Below the pieces are notes generated by a model, which worked only from the letters and a program-made list of their open reading frames with translations, did not search any database and was not told where the DNA came from. From positions 62,001 to 126,000 of the forward strand of contig JABYQR010000030.1 of NCBI GenBank assembly GCA_022592445.1: DNA of 64,000 nucleotides. The letters run 5' to 3'. The stretch is from Cytidiella melzeri (Eukaryota; Basidiomycota; Agaricomycetes; Polyporales; Irpicaceae). The translations under genes were made by a program, and so were the position numbers. Shown here piece after piece: positions 23,770-37,500 of this stretch (position 1 is its first letter; every line of letters begins with the position of its first letter).

Positions 23770-24830
23770 TCCTCGTGCCACTCGCACACTTTCACAGCCT
23801 TACAAGACCCAAGACGTCCAGGCCGCTCTCTTCACAACATTTCTGCAGCTTACGCCACACCACTGGGAGGTTCGCGACACGTACAGTGCCCAGCCGTCTA
23901 CAGCCTTTGCAAGGGGAATCGTCGACATTACAATTCCTGCGAGATACGTTCAGACATGCTTCTCATAAATCCAAGAGGCCGCGTTCGTCAGGAGCTCGCA
24001 ACGCAAGTCGAACAGGGTCGAACAATGGCGTGGAGTCACAGCAGAAACTGGGTTTGGAGGCCGTTCCCGACAGCGTTATCGTCTGTGTAGTCTTGTGCTT
24101 GAACGGTCTTGTGTTTTTGGTTTGGCAAAGAGCACAATATGATTTGGTACGTGGCTCGCGATATTATGAACACAGTGAGGCTGAAGGATCTACCTTTGAC
24201 AAAGTATTGCAGATGGATGATCCTCTCTTGCTGCTTCTCTCATGGGTGCGCGGCGCATATCGCCATGAACGCCTTCACCTATTACTTCATGGCCCCGCCC
24301 GTACTTAGTCTCCTAGGAAAGCGGAGGTTCTTATTGCTCTATCTACATAGAATGTAAGACTCTACAGTTCATCCTTACACGTGGTATTGATCTCGACTGC
24401 CAGGCGGCGTATTCGCTGGTCTTTTCAGTATGTGGTTCAACAATGTCGCCTTGCCCAAACCAAACTACTCAAGTCAAGGAGCGAGCGGTGATTTTCTTTT
24501 TCCTCCAATAACGCTGATCTCGACGCTCATGCGACGGTCCCTCTAAGTGCCATATTCTCGGTTATCTCGCTCCTAGTATGAAGTCAACATTTCAATGGCG
24601 GGAAATCATCCCAGTACCTGCGTAGCTCTTCGCGGGCGGCGTATTCGCGAGAGATACCTACAGTGCGCTTCAAAGCAAGGTAAGCATGCCCATCATCTCT
24701 CACATTGCGCCGCTTTAATCCGACCATTCGCTGGCATGCAGCAAGCAGGCACGGACACTGCTGCCCACGTCGCAGGGAACCTGGGTGGTATCGCATTCTC
24801 TCTTGGATTACGGTAGAGGGTCATCTAGGC
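23770..24830 (+). pseudogene. PCP1 rhomboid pseudogene, first copy
   Basis: Follows the exon order of intact PCP1: RPLSSQHF, GLEAVPDSVIVCVVLCLNGLVFLVWQ (two overlapping landmarks here), NAFTYYFMAPPVLSLLGKR, a GASG region and HVAGNLGGIAFSLG. It lacks the original start. The codon for tryptophan in PAWLF of the intact protein (22971-22973) is TAG here at 24623-24625, and several splice sites and frames are lost. The same TAG is in the second pseudogene, so this copy was already dead before the tandem duplication. Confidence 0.85.
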
Positions 24831-25665
24831 TCTCTTTTGAACACTAGTCGCACCTCTTTGGTCATCGTCTGTATTGTTTGCAGATAAGTGCTTATGTTAC
24901 ATATTTTTACTCATTTCCGTCGCTCTTTATGAGCACAACCAAGGAGGATCAGCTGGTGCGTAGCTTGTTGCCTACTAGCTGCCACTCCGTCGTTCTCTTA
25001 ACGAACGACAGATCAAAGCGAGACAATATGGCAACGGCGCGGTCTCGAGGCTGTCTGTACGGCTCGAATCGCTGTCACTGAGATACCTCCTTCCTTCTCG
25101 GCCCCCGCTACGGCGTGTTTCACGAATGCTATCCATGCTGCTTCAGGTTGGTGCACTCGCTCGAGTCGCAAGATGTATCCGTTATGCAAGGCAGCGGACT
25201 TTTCAACGACATGTGGCTATGATGCGGGTATGTTCTTCAATCGGAATGCGCACTCATCTTGTCGTACACAGGATTTATTCGTCACTGGAGAACCTGGCGT
25301 GCTGGAGCATGTCGTGAGGACGCGAAGGTTGAGACACCTTCGAGTAACAACAGAAAACCGACATTTTATCGGTTCATCAGTTTATTCATCGTATCCTACC
25401 TGGCTCACCCGCGGAGCGACTGCTGAAACCCAACAGATGTTGTTGGGCCTTTCTCATTTTCAAGGTGCGTCGGCACCCAGTTGTTCGTTTGAAGACATTC
25501 ACCTCAGCCTATAGGACGCTAGCAGTGAAAAGTAATGAAGCAGCGCTTCCTCGCCTCGTGCGAAAGTGCTATTTCCACATTCCCAGGCCGATGACACGAG
25601 TGCTCAGTCGAGTTTCTTCCTCTTGCCCTCACCACAACTTCAGTCACCACCGTGTTTTCAGCATA
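24831..25665. other. 5' flank of NLR 1
   Basis: Nearly identical to 33726-34558 in unit 2. It holds short open frames (for example 25173-25514) that are equally kept in unit 2 because the DNA is kept, not because coding is shown. It presumably contains promoter and leader of the receptor gene. Confidence 0.45.
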
Positions 25666-28600
25666 ATGAGACGTCGAATTGTAAAGAAGGTGAAAGATGC
25701 ATTTCGATCTCGCTCTGCGTCCCCTGCTCCTGCTACAACACTGGGAACTCCTGCGACACTCTCAGGCTCAACATCTGTCGACAATCTCGCTACTCGGCGA
25801 GCGGAGCAAGCACCAGCAGGCACTACCGCTGCTGGTTACGATCCCACACAGCAACGCATTACTACTCGGCAAGCGGGGCCAGGACCAGCAGACACTACCG
25901 CTGCCGTTGGCAATCCCGCGCAGGAACGCATCACTGCTTGGCAAGCGGAGCAAGGACCAGCAGACACTACTGCTGCTGTCGCGCCGCCTGGTCAAAAAGC
26001 CATTGCGGACGCCGCCGCTCCCTCAACGACGAAACGTTCGGAGTACTTGAGCATAGCGACAGGAGCGGGAAAGATTCTTTTGAATGTGGGGGAGGCAGTG
26101 TCCGAGGCGCTTCCTCCTCTCAAAGCTGTGCTCTCCGCTCTCAAGGTTATAGTCGAGGTCGCTGAGGTGAGTGTTTATGGTGACAATGCGGGTCACACAT
26201 GCGTAACTTCGCTCGGCGACTTAGAAAGCGCAAGAAACTAAGGAAGACTCCACGAAACTTTTGGAACGATTCAAACAACTAGAGAAATTCTACACTGCAT
26301 CCCCGGATGGACCCGTTCAGACTCGACTTCGAGACGATTTGAAGAGGTAATTGCATCCTGCGTCACTAGTCGTTTCTCTCCTGATTGTTTGCTATCTGCA
26401 TCTTCCAGCGTATTGGAAAGCGAAAAACTGAAGCTCGAGGCTCTGACGCGACGCAACGATTTCAAGAGGCTTGTCACAACATCTGCAACCGCGGCTAAGA
26501 TCAAGGATTGTACAGACGCCATTCGAGAAGCACTAGACGATTACCAGGTGAAGTATCATACCTCTCTCATTTCACACGGTTACAATCCGCTCACGGAGCC
26601 CTCAGTGGTGGATTGTTGAAGACACGCATAGGCTTATGATGGAACAGCTCGTGCGCTCGTTTACTTGCTCTGCAACAACGCATCATACTCATTGTTTTCG
26701 GATCTTGGCGAATTTGACATCAATAGAAAAACGGTAGAGTACCCTCCCCATGAATAACTCGCTTTCACTAACGAGAGGTCCGTACTAGATGAGTGGAATG
26801 CGCTCAACACGTTAGCTCGCGCGGACGAAGCTATTCATACAGCAGTCGACCGAAAGGGCTGCCTCGCTGGGACGCGAGAAGACATACTCAGGAGACTCAC
26901 AGCCTGGGCTAGGGACGCCAGCTCGTCTAAGGTCTACTGGTTAAACGGGCATGCAGGCAGCGGAAAGTCGACGATAGCACAGAGCTTCACGGAGTGGCTA
27001 GACTCGAAGGGCCGACTTGGAGCAAGTTTTTTCTGCTCTCGAGGATCCCAAGCTACGTCCAATCTGAAAATGGTGTTCCCGACGATTGCATACCAACTCG
27101 CGACCTCAAACAAGGCACTATCACCGGCGTTCGCGAGGGCGCTTTTACCGGCACTCGAGGAGAAGCCGAATATCTCTACCTTTATCCCAAGGCTTCAGAT
27201 CGAGGACCTCATTGTTAAGCCAGCAGAGAGATCGGAGATGGCCACGGTCGTTGTCATCGATGCTCTCGATGAATGCGCAGACGAAAATGCGGTATCCACC
27301 ATTCTATCACTACTCAATGTGTATATTGCTCGTATTCCTGCACTCAAATTCTTCATCACCAGTCGTCCGGAACCGCATATTCGCCTTGGATTCTCGTTGG
27401 AACAGCTGCGACTCTCTACCGGGGTGCAGTCCCTTCACGATGAAGACCGCGCTCGAGTAGACAAAGACATTGCACTATTCCTACGGGCTGGGCTTGAGGA
27501 AATAGGAAGGACTCGTGCTATAGGAGCCGACGTTTGGTTCGAGGAGCAGCAGATAAATTCCCTGACACGTCAGGCCGCAGGCTTGTTCATCTTCGCCTCT
27601 ACCGCGCTCAAGTTCATTGACCATCAGTTTGGCGAATCGCCCGAGCGATTGAGGCTTCTAGTCGGCTTGGAGGATGGTTGCAAGCAAGGCAGTGGCTCTA
27701 CCAATCCCTATTCCACAATAGATGCTCTCTATGTTCAAATTCTCAAGGGTGCATTTGTCAAAGCCGACGACAATGACTTGTCCACCGTCCGCTTGATCCT
27801 TGGGTTGTTGGTGGTCGCGCGTGACCCCATCCACTCTGCTACGATAGCGGAAATCTTGGGCATCAAGGAGCTCAAAATCAAGAGTATCTTAGGGTCGCTT
27901 CATTCAGTGTTACTTGTTTCGGAGGGGACACCTGTTCAGTTCCATCATAAATCCTTCCCCGACTTCCTAACCGACGAGACACGATGCTCAGATTCACGAT
28001 TCTACAGTGATCGCAGCCACCATCACTTCGAGACCGCAAAACGCTGCTTCGAGCTCATGGATCAACAACTGCGGAAGAACATATGTGGTCTGCCGAGATA
28101 CTCTATGAACAATTTTCCCGGAGCTGCTGCCCTGATTGACAAGCACGTCAGCCCAGCCCTAAGATACTGCTGTCACTTCTGGTCTGACCATTTGCTTTCC
28201 GACAATGGCCGCAAGGAGCACCTTGCTGATCTCCAGCCTCTCCTCAGTCACTTCCTCACCGCGCATCAATTGCACTGGTTTGAGGTTCTCAGTCTGGTTA
28301 ATGAACTCCGCCGTGCTGTCCACTCGCTGATTGACATCCGAGACTTTCTCGCCTCGGTATGACCTACATTGGAGTTGGGGGCCACATACTGACAATTTGT
28401 TCATTACAGTTTGACAACCAGTACAACACTCTCCTTGCCTTAGCTGCCGACGGCCATAGATTCATTCTGCTGGCCTTTGATGCAGTCAAGATCTCTGCAG
28501 CCCACATTTACCACTCTGCACTCCCACTTGCTCCCGAGCAATCCCTGCTCAAGTGCCAACATGCAGATGACCTAGCGAGTGAGGCTCAAACTCTCATTGG

Positions 28601-30395
28601 TGGCGGACTGGGCTGGGAAGGACTTGTCATGACTATTCCAACACTATACTCAGTCTTGGCATTGGAATACTCCCATAGCGGCACCATGATAGCAGCAGGC
28701 ATTTGGTTATACTGCTTCTTGTTTCACTCTGCAGCAGGAGAGGAATCAGCTGTATCAATTCCTGGAACAGGGTGGACATCGTCTGTCGCCTTTTCTAATG
28801 ATGACAGCATACTTGCTGTGGCATCTGGCAGCAAGATCAGACTCGTTGACACAAAAACCACTGCTGTCATTGTGCAGCTGGATGGAGATGAGACAAACCT
28901 GTGCAGCCTGGCATTCCATCCCAACCCTGACCTCTGCCATCTTCTGGCCTCTGGTGATGAGAAAGGTGGTGTATCTCTGTGGTGCACTAAAAGCAGGAGC
29001 CGTCAACATATGTTCACAGCCAACACAAGTGGGCACTTATGTTGGCTTAAAGACAGTGGCCAGAAAACCCTTCTCATTGGCTTGAACTCTGGATGTATTG
29101 AGATGTGGGATACAGATCCTCCCTGCCAAAGAAAATCACTCATCCCTCCTCTGCCTGACAAAGGCGCGGTCACTGCAGTGTCTTCCTCTCCTGCTGGAGT
29201 GTTGGCTGCCTCAGGGTCAAAAGAGGGCTTGGTTGTTGTGTATGATGCAGACACAGGCAATTTAGTCCACCACATCTGCCTTGATAGCCAAATCCGTTCT
29301 TTGCAGTTCTCGCCCACATCACATCCCACTGTGTTAGCTGTTGGAGCAGGACACGCCATCCACATCTTCTATCCAGACTGTGCTACTCCTAGCAACAGTG
29401 TTGCGGCATTCAATGGGCACAGCAGGATTGTTAATTGTGTTGCTTTCTCACCAGATGGTCGATTCATTGCTTCTGGATCATATGACAAGACCATCTGCAT
29501 CTGGGAGATGGGCACTGAAGATGTCAATAACCAGTACAAGGACAACCATCACTCCGAATCTGTCACATGTGCCGCATTTTCCAATGACAGCCAGCTGATG
29601 GTCTCTGGCTCAGAGGATTTTACTGCTAGAGTGTGGGACGCAAGCAATGGTACACTTCTCCGCATCCTCTCTGGACACTCAGATCCCATTTGCAGCGTGC
29701 ACTTTTCAAGTGATCTGCATGTCATCTCTGCAGATGAAGCTGGCACTGTGGTTGTCTGGGATAGGCATCAAGACAAGCCCCTTGCGCAACATGTTGTTGT
29801 TGACAGCAGCCGGCTGCATGCTTTATTCATGAACCCCACCATCTTTCCTTATACCCACAACCAGCTTGGGTTCTTCTATTGCGCTGTGTATAAAGAGAAC
29901 CTGAACGCCATTCAACTGTCATGCTGTACTATCATCACAACTCCTAGTAATGCTTGCATTACAGTGACTGCACATGGGCATATACCATTTAGATTGGAGG
30001 AAAAGGTCACAAGGATCAGTCACAAAGACTCACTGGAGCATCCACGTACTATTACCCTCATGGTCAAGCTGAAGTCTGGCAGAACATACCTTGCTGCCTG
30101 GAAATATACTGCTGCAGTTGACAATACACCTGCGGAGCTGCAATTTGTGGAGGACTTAGAAGTTGGAGCAGAGGACTTTCCTGCTGGTTTCAAGGGTGTA
30201 ATTAACTGTAAGTTTGATGGTTCTCACAATGAGTGGATTATAAGGCAGGGCAGGGGGATTTTGTGGGTACCCAGAGCAAACAGAGCAAAGGAGGGATATT
30301 GGCATGGAAGAAAGCTTGTCCTACACGGCCGAGAGGGCAGACTCACTGTTATAGACTTCTCGCACATTGTATTGGATGACAATGTACCTTTCTGA
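25666..30395 (+). CDS. NACHT-WD40 NLR-type receptor 1
   Basis: Exons 25666-26166, 26243-26346, 26409-26547, 26632-26738, 26778-28356 and 28410-30395 give about 1471 residues. Residues 1-115 are a low-complexity leader with a 24-residue repeat; residues 120-280 are amphipathic helices (AGKILLNVGEAVSEALPPLK, DDLKRSVLESEKLKLEAL). The NACHT domain follows with Walker A GHAGSGKST near residue 340 and Walker B VVVIDALDE near 440. From about residue 870 on there are some nine WD40-like blades, e.g. VAFSPDGRFIASGSYDKTIC and FTARVWD. The architecture matches fungal STAND/NLR receptors such as HET-E, thought to sense non-self and trigger cell death. The 39-nt intron before exon 5 is the least certain splice. 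Confidence 0.85.
25791..25985 (+). repeat. 72-bp in-frame tandem repeat in NLR 1
   Basis: Two full 72-bp units (25791-25862 and 25863-25934) and a partial third encode a 24-residue motif around QAxxGPADTTAAV and QxRIT. The matching place in NLR 2 (34684 onward) has one full unit and a partial second, which explains the exact 72-bp offset change between the tandem units. Confidence 0.85.
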
Positions 30396-31196
30396 TAAGT
30401 CACAGTGTATATCTTTTGTACCACGAGCTCAAGTACGTACTTGTACTGTATGGCAACCATTGTGTTTGAAACAAACCTGCACTTGAGTGAAAAGTAATTT
30501 GGAGCCTGAGTGATCTCCGACCTGGCGGACAGTGAGTATGGTGAGTCCAGCCTCACGCTGGTTTTGAAAAGCTCTTTCTCCAATATTGAAGTTCAGCCTG
30601 GAGGCTCAACCTTTGTCAAATCGTCGATAGCTCGCGTGATACTCTTCAGTAGTTGTGGACTGGTGCGGATGTCGCTCACCTTGCACGTATCGCAGAGCTA
30701 ATCCAGCGATGGACAGCACCACATCTGGCCTCCTGTATACTGAGCTCGACGGGGATGGATGATTGGAATCAAGAGAAGATACCTCATCGCTCGAATGAGA
30801 ACTGGAACTCATGATGACCGTGGTGCGGGTGGAGCTTGAAGAGGCTTCCCGCAATGTTTGCGAAGGTACTGCCGATGTGGAAGGAGCTCACGCATTGCAA
30901 GCTCGACGCGCATCTTTGAGTGAAGCCGCCTTTGGTCAACCAGCTATTCCGCGCCGCGCATTTTAGTATCGGTATGATATATTTCTCCATAGGTTACAAT
31001 TGGTGATATGTGTATACAGCCGCACACATGCAAAACAGGAATTACCTCGACACGCACGCCGCGTTGTCTGATGTGAGAGTGGGTCAGCTCACGGCGCACG
31101 CTCGAGGCGGGCCTGGGTAAGTACCTCAGTTACGACCAACGAATGAGGCTGACGAGGTACTCGGATAGCAAAAATAATGCATCACTTCTAATTAAA
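30396..31196. other. Flank between NLR 1 and the IBA57 pseudogene
   Basis: Matches 39247-39925 in unit 2 with an extra segment of about 130 bp near 30650-30780. The start of a frame kept open in unit 2 (39364-39663) is present here (MISDLADSEYGESSLTLVL) but breaks after about 45 residues. Confidence 0.5.
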
Positions 31197-32480
31197 TGAA
31201 AAGGTAGGCCACCAGTGTGGACGCCAGGGATTCACCGCCCACTTGCTACTTGCGCTGCCATCCTCAGACGGTAGCTCAAACTCTAGACTCTCAAGTCGCA
31301 ACAGAGCGAGGCCGACACCGCGGGTGGAACTGAGCAGCTTTCCGGAACCTCTTTGCCGTACTTTGGGCGAGCCTTCGGTTGGCGAATCCTTGTTGACTGC
31401 TCGGATGTCGATGTCGGGCGTGAATTGACTCGGTAGGAAGGTGTAGCCCTAACGTTGCGAGTGTATCAGTGAAAGACATCGAGGTACTGTAAACTCGGAC
31501 TTACGTAGCCACGAGAGGTTGTATATGTACAGGAAATATCCGTTTGCGAACGTTCCCAATCTGGTACGCCCGACAGTCAACTCTTGGCCAGCATAGCAGT
31601 CCTTCCTGAAATCGATTACGTAGCGACATTAGCTTGAACGATAACCAATGCGGAGTGACACAGAAATTCACTGACGTGCTCCCGTTAGGTCCAGGTTCGC
31701 GTCCATCGGAACCGAATGCATTGGCACGATATCGGTGTTTCCTTCAGGCACACCGTGTAGTATGCGGTGTATGTGAAAGTCCTGTTCCGTTGCGCTATCG
31801 TGGGTAGGGCGTTCGCTCGCTGCTTGAAGGTCACACAACGTACTGCACCAGATTGAATACATAACTCACGAAGATCGCCCTTTCTCACGAGTAGCCTGTG
31901 CCTTGTTCCGACGGACCTATGGTCCTGTATGACACCATTTTCGATGCCTCGAGGCCATAGTGATTCCTCGCTGTGTTTCCAGACGGGCTCAGCGACGCCG
32001 CTGCGCGAATTCGCCCGGTCTCGCTCCGTCTCCCAGTTCTTGTCGCGTTCGAGCCCTCGTAGTCGTTCGAGCGTAGGACATGCCGTTTGAGCTAGTCAGG
32101 AGTGGCGATGTCTCCGAAGAGCGTGATTCGTGTTCGAGCAAGTAGCCCTTCTTGCCTTCTGGGAGGTATACGAATGTACGAACGCATTGTTAAGCATTCT
32201 GCCCCATGAAGATACAAGTCACGCACCATGCAAGACAATCATGCAAACGTCTTGAACGAGACCGCAAAGACGAGACGGCTTGCCTGTGCGTGTAAGAACG
32301 CGATGTAGAAGTGGCAGTCTCGCGAGGGCAGTGACCCGTTGGACGCGATGATGCCACTGAGAAATTCCTGAGCCTGGCTTGAGTAACAGCGAGTAGTGCC
32401 CTGTGAGGCACTGAAGCAATCGTAGGCGAGCCATGGACCAGAGAGAGCGTACGGGAACAGGCAAGTGCTTGGTGGTGACA
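31197..32480 (-). pseudogene. IBA57 pseudogene
   Basis: Resembles the intact IBA57 gene at 39926-41287 along its length but is broken. The acceptor before the second exon, TATATAG in the intact gene, reads CATGG here, and the coding part around [12 protein letters not shown] is frameshifted. A segment in the last exon that encodes [13 protein letters not shown] in the intact gene is shortened. The GC donor of the first intron (CAG|GCAAGC) is still visible. Because unit 2 keeps an intact copy, this one was free to decay. Confidence 0.85.
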
Positions 32481-32508
32481 TTAGAACTGTAGACGCACAA
32501 CGCTGTCA

Positions 32509-33725
32509 ATGGGCACCTTTCTTCGCTCCCTCAGGCCACTACTCAAACACTTCGCCAGCCTCAAACGACACGCGATATTCAGGCCTCTTTCCTTGCAGTG
32601 TTTTATCTGTCTACGCCACGCCGCTGGGACATTCGCGACACGTCCAGTCCCCAGCCGTCTTCAGCCTCTGCAAAGAGAATCGTCGACATCGCAATTTCTC
32701 CGGGATACTTCTAGTCCGACTCCAGACATCCTTCTCACAAGTCCAAGAGTTCGTGTTCGTCAGGAGCTCGCATCGCAGGTCGGACGCGGTGCAACAATAG
32801 CGGGAAATCGCAGCGAAAGCCGGGTTTGGAGAACGTTTCAAACTGCGTTATCATCCGGGGAGTATTGGGCTTGAGCGGTCTTGTGTTTTCAGTCTGGCAG
32901 CGCAATATGTTTTGGTACGTGGATCGCGAGATTCTGCACATAGTTAGTGAAGCTGAAATACCACTGCATATAAAGTAACATGGGAACCCGGGTTGAACGG
33001 TATGGCTCAGCAAAAGCTTTACGCTGCGCCTCGCCAACGCACGCGAAGGTCGAGTGTGAGCTGTTTCCCTCAGTCTGGCAACAGTCTACTTCTGACTGTC
33101 TCTCGTAGATGGCGAGGCTTTCCTGCTGCTTCTTCTCGTGGAGGCGTTACACATACAGTATCCTCATGAGCGCATCCTCGTTATACTTCATAGCCCCGCC
33201 CATACTTAATCTTCCCAAGGAGCGGAGGTCCTCGTTTTCCTACATGGAGGTAAGACCCTACGGCCAATTTTGCACGCGGTACTAAGCTGGATTGCCAGGC
33301 GGCGTATTCGCTGGCCTTTTCAGTATGTGGTTCAACAATGCCGTCTTGCTCAAACCCCACTATTCAAGTCATGGAGCGAAAGGTGAAGTCTGTATCCTCT
33401 GATAACACCTACCTCGACGCTTAGGCGACGGTCCTCTAGGTGCCATATTCTCGGTTATCTCGCTCCTAGCATGAAGTCAACATTTCAGTGGCGAGAAATC
33501 ATCCCAGTACCTGCGTAGCTCTTCGCGGGCGGCGTATTCGCGAGAGATACCTACAGTGCGCTTCAAAGCAAGGTAAGCATGCCCATCATCTCTCACATTG
33601 CGCCGCTTTAATTCGACCATTCGCTGGCATGCAGCAAGCAGGCACGGACACTGCTCCCCACGTCGCAGGGAACCTGGGTGGTATCGCATTCTCTTTTGGA
33701 TTACGGTTTAGGGTCATCTAGGCTC
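32509..33725 (+). pseudogene. PCP1 rhomboid pseudogene, second copy
   Basis: Begins MGTFLRSLRPLLKH with the same start as intact PCP1 (MGTLFRPLRLPANL), continues with RPLSLQ, FATRPVPSRLQPLQ and a broken hydrophobic part, and shares with the first pseudogene the TAG replacing the tryptophan codon (33516-33518). Frames and splice sites are lost in several places. Its 3' half (from about 33490) is nearly identical to the first pseudogene, its 5' half is not. Confidence 0.85.
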
Positions 33726-34558
33726 TCTTTTGAACACTAGTCGCACCTCTTTGGTCATCGTCTGTATTGTTTGCAGATAAGTGCTTATGTTACATATTTT
33801 TACTCATTTCCGTCGCTCTTTATGAGTATAATCAAGGGAGGATCAGCTGGTGCGTAGCTTGTTGCCTACTAGCTGCCACTCCGTCGTTCTCCTAACGAAC
33901 GACAGATCAAAGCGAGACAATATGGCAACGGCGCGGTCTCGAGGCTGTCTGTACGGCTCGAATCGCTGTCACTGAGATACCTCTCCCTTCTCGGCCCCCG
34001 CTACGGCGTGTTTCACGAATGCTATCCATGCTGCTTCAGGTTGGTGCACTCGCTCGAGTCGCAAGATGTATCCGTTATGCAAGGCAGCGGACTTTTCAAC
34101 GACATGTGGCTATGATGCGGGTATGTTCTTCAATCGGAATGCGCACTCATCTTGTCGTACACAGGATTTATTCGTCACTGGAGAACCTGGCGTGCTGGAG
34201 CATGTCGTGAGGACGCGAAGGTTGAGACACCTTCGAGTAACAACAGAAAACCGACATGTTATCGGTTCATCAGTTTATTCATCGTATGCTACCTGGCTCA
34301 CCCGCGGAGCGACTGCTGAAACCCAACAGATGTCGTTGGGCCTTTCTCATTTCCAAGGTGCGTCGGCACCCAGTTGTTCGTTTGAAGACATTCACCTCAG
34401 CCTATAGGACGCTAGCAGTGAAAAGTGATGAAGCAGCGCTTCCTCGCCTCGTGCGAAAGTGCTATTTCCACATTCCCAGGCTGTTGATACGAGTGCTCAG
34501 TCGAGTCTCTTCCTCTTGCCCTCACCACAACTTCAGTCACTACCGTGTTTTCAGCATA
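33726..34558. other. 5' flank of NLR 2
   Basis: Nearly identical to 24831-25665; same remarks apply. Confidence 0.45.
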
Positions 34559-37500
34559 ATGAGACGTCGAATGGTAAAGAAGGTGAAAGACGGATTTCGA
34601 TCTCTCTCTGCGTCCCCTGCTCCTGCTACAACACTGGGAACTCCTGCGACACTCTCAGGCTCAACATCTGTCGACAATCTCGCTACTCGGCGAGCGGAGC
34701 AAGCACCAGCAGGCACTACCGCTGCTGGTTACGATCCCACACAGCAACGCATTACTACTCGGCAAGCGGGGCCAGGACCAGCAGACACTACCGCTGCTGT
34801 CGCGCCGCCTGGTCAAGAAGCCATTGCAGACGCCGCCGCTCCGTCAACGACGACACGTTCGGAGTACTTGAGCATAGCGACAGGAGCGGGAAAGATTCTT
34901 TTGAATGTGGGGGAGGCAGTGTCCGAGGCGCTTCCTCCTCTCAAAGCTGTGCTCTCCGCTCTCAAGTTTATAGTCGAGGTCGCTGAGGTGAGTGTCTATG
35001 GTGACAATGCGGGTCACACATGCGTAACTTCGCTCGGCGAAATAGAAAGCGCAAGAAACTAAGGAAGAGTCCACGAAACTTTTGGAACGATTCAAACAAC
35101 TAGAGAAATTCTACACTACACCCCCGGATGGACCCGTTCAGACTCGACTTCGAGACGATTTGAAGAGGTAATTGCATCCTGCGTCACTAGTCGTTTCTCT
35201 CCTTATTGTTTGCTATCTGCATCTTCCAGCGTATTGGAAAGCGAACAACTGAAGCTCGAGGCTCTGACGCGCCGCAATGATTTCAAGAGGCTTGTCACAA
35301 CATCTGCAACCGCGGCTAAGATCAAGGATTGTACAGACGCCATTCGAGAGGCACTAGACGATTACCAGGTGAAGTATCACACCTCTCTCATTTCACGAGG
35401 TTACAATTCGCTCACGGAGCCCTCAGTGGTGGATTGTTGAAGACACGCATAGGCTTATGATGGAACAGCTCGTGCGCTCGTTTACTTGCTCTGCAACAAC
35501 GCATCATACTCATTGTTTTCGGATCTTGGCGAATTTTACATCAATAGAAAAACGGTAGAGTACCCTCCCCATGAATAACTCGCTTTCACTAACGAGAGGT
35601 CCGTACTAGATGAGTGGAATGCGCTCAACATGTTAGCTCGCGCGGACGAAGCTATTCACACAGCAGTCGACCGAAAGGGCTGCCTCGCTGGGACGCGAGA
35701 AGACATACTCAGGAGACTCACAGCCTGGGCTAAGGACGCCAGCTCGTCTAAAGTCTACTGGTTGAACGGGCATGCAGGCAGCGGAAAGTCGACGATAGCA
35801 CAGAGCTTCACGGAGTGGCTAGACTCGAAGGGCCGACTTGGAGCAAGTTTTTTCTGCTCTCGAGGATCCCAAGCCACATCCAATCTGAAAATGGTGTTCC
35901 CGACGATTGCATACCAACTCGCGACCTCAAACAAGGCACTATCACCGGCGTTCGCGAGGGCGCTTTTACCGGCACTCGAGGAGAAGCCGAATATCTCTAC
36001 CTTTATCCCAAGGCTTCAGATCGAGGACCTCATTGTTAAGCCAGCCGAGAGATCGGAGATGGCCACGGTCGTTGTCATCGATGCTCTCGATGAATGCGCA
36101 GACGAAAATGCGGTATCCACCATTCTATCACTACTCAATGTGTATATTGCTCGTATTCCTGCACTCAAATTCTTTATCACCAGTCGCCCGGAACCGCATA
36201 TTCGCCTTGGATTCTCGTTGGAACAGCTGCGACTCTCTACCGGGGTGCGGTCGCTTCACGATGAAGACCGGGCTCGAGTAGACACAGACATTGCGCTATT
36301 CCTACGGGCTGGCCTCGAGGAAATAGGAAGGACCCGCGTTTTAGGGGCTGAAACGTGGTTCACGGAGGAACAAGTCGATTCCCTGACGTATCAGGCCGCA
36401 GGATTGTTCATTTTCGCCTCCACCGCGCTGAAATTCGTTGACCATCAGTTTGGCAAATCGCCCGAACGACTGAAGCTTCTTGTAGGCCTGGACGATGGTT
36501 TCACGCAAGGAGGTCGCTCCACCAATCCCTATGCCACCATTGATACTCTCTATCTTCAGATTCTTCAGACCGCGTTTGACAAAGCCGACGAGGACGACTT
36601 GTCCACCTTCCGCTCGATCCTTGGCTTGTTGGTGGTTGCGCGTGACCCCGTCTGCTCTGCTACAATAGTGGAGATCTTGGGCATCAAGGAGCTCAAGGTC
36701 AAGAGTGTCCTGGGGTCGCTTCATTCAGTGTTACTTGTTCCGGAGGGGACACCTGTTCAGTTCCACCATAAATCCTTCCCCGACTTCCTTACCGACGAGA
36801 CACGGTGCAAAAACCCGCGATTCTACGTTGACCGAAGCAACCATCACTTCGAGACCGCACAACGCTGCTTCGAGCTCATGGATCAGCAACTGCGGAAGAA
36901 TATATGTGGCCTGCCGAGATACTCTATGAACAATCTGCCTGGAGCTGCTGCCCTGATTGACAAGCACGTCAGCCCAGCCCTAAGATACTGCTGTCGCTTC
37001 TGGTCTGACCATCTGCTTTCTGACAATGATTGCAAGGAGCACTTTGTTGATCTCCAGCCTCTCCTCAGTCACTTCCTCGCCACACATCAACTGCACTGGT
37101 TTGAGGTTCTCAGTCTGGTTAATGACCTAGGCCATGCTGTCGACTCGCTGCTTGCAACCAAAGACTTTCTCACCTCGGTATGACCTACATTATAGTTGGG
37201 GGCCACATACTGACAATCTGTTTATCACAGTTTGACAACCAGTACGACACTCTCCTTGCCTTGGCTGCCGACGGCCATAGATTCATTCTGCTGGCCTTTG
37301 ATGCAGTCAAGGTCTCTGCAGCCCACATTTACCACTCTGCGCTCCCACTTGCTCCCGAGCAATCCCTGCTCAAGTGCCAACATGCAGATGACCTAGCGAG
37401 TGAGGCTCAAACTCTCATTGGTGGCGGACTGGGCTGGGAAGGACTTGTCATGACTATTCCAACACTATACTCAGTCTTGGCATTGGAATACTCCCATAGC

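Larger units (their letters stand above)
23720..32485. repeat. Tandem duplication, unit 1
   Basis: Contains in order a PCP1 pseudogene, NACHT-WD40 receptor 1, a flank, and an IBA57 pseudogene. The same order is repeated in unit 2 at 32500-41290, offset by 8893 bp in the 5' part and 8821 bp after a 72-bp repeat difference. The segments 24600-27450 and 28410-29215 look nearly identical to unit 2, while 27460-28350, 29230-30395 and the IBA57 part are clearly more diverged. Boundaries are approximate. Confidence 0.85.
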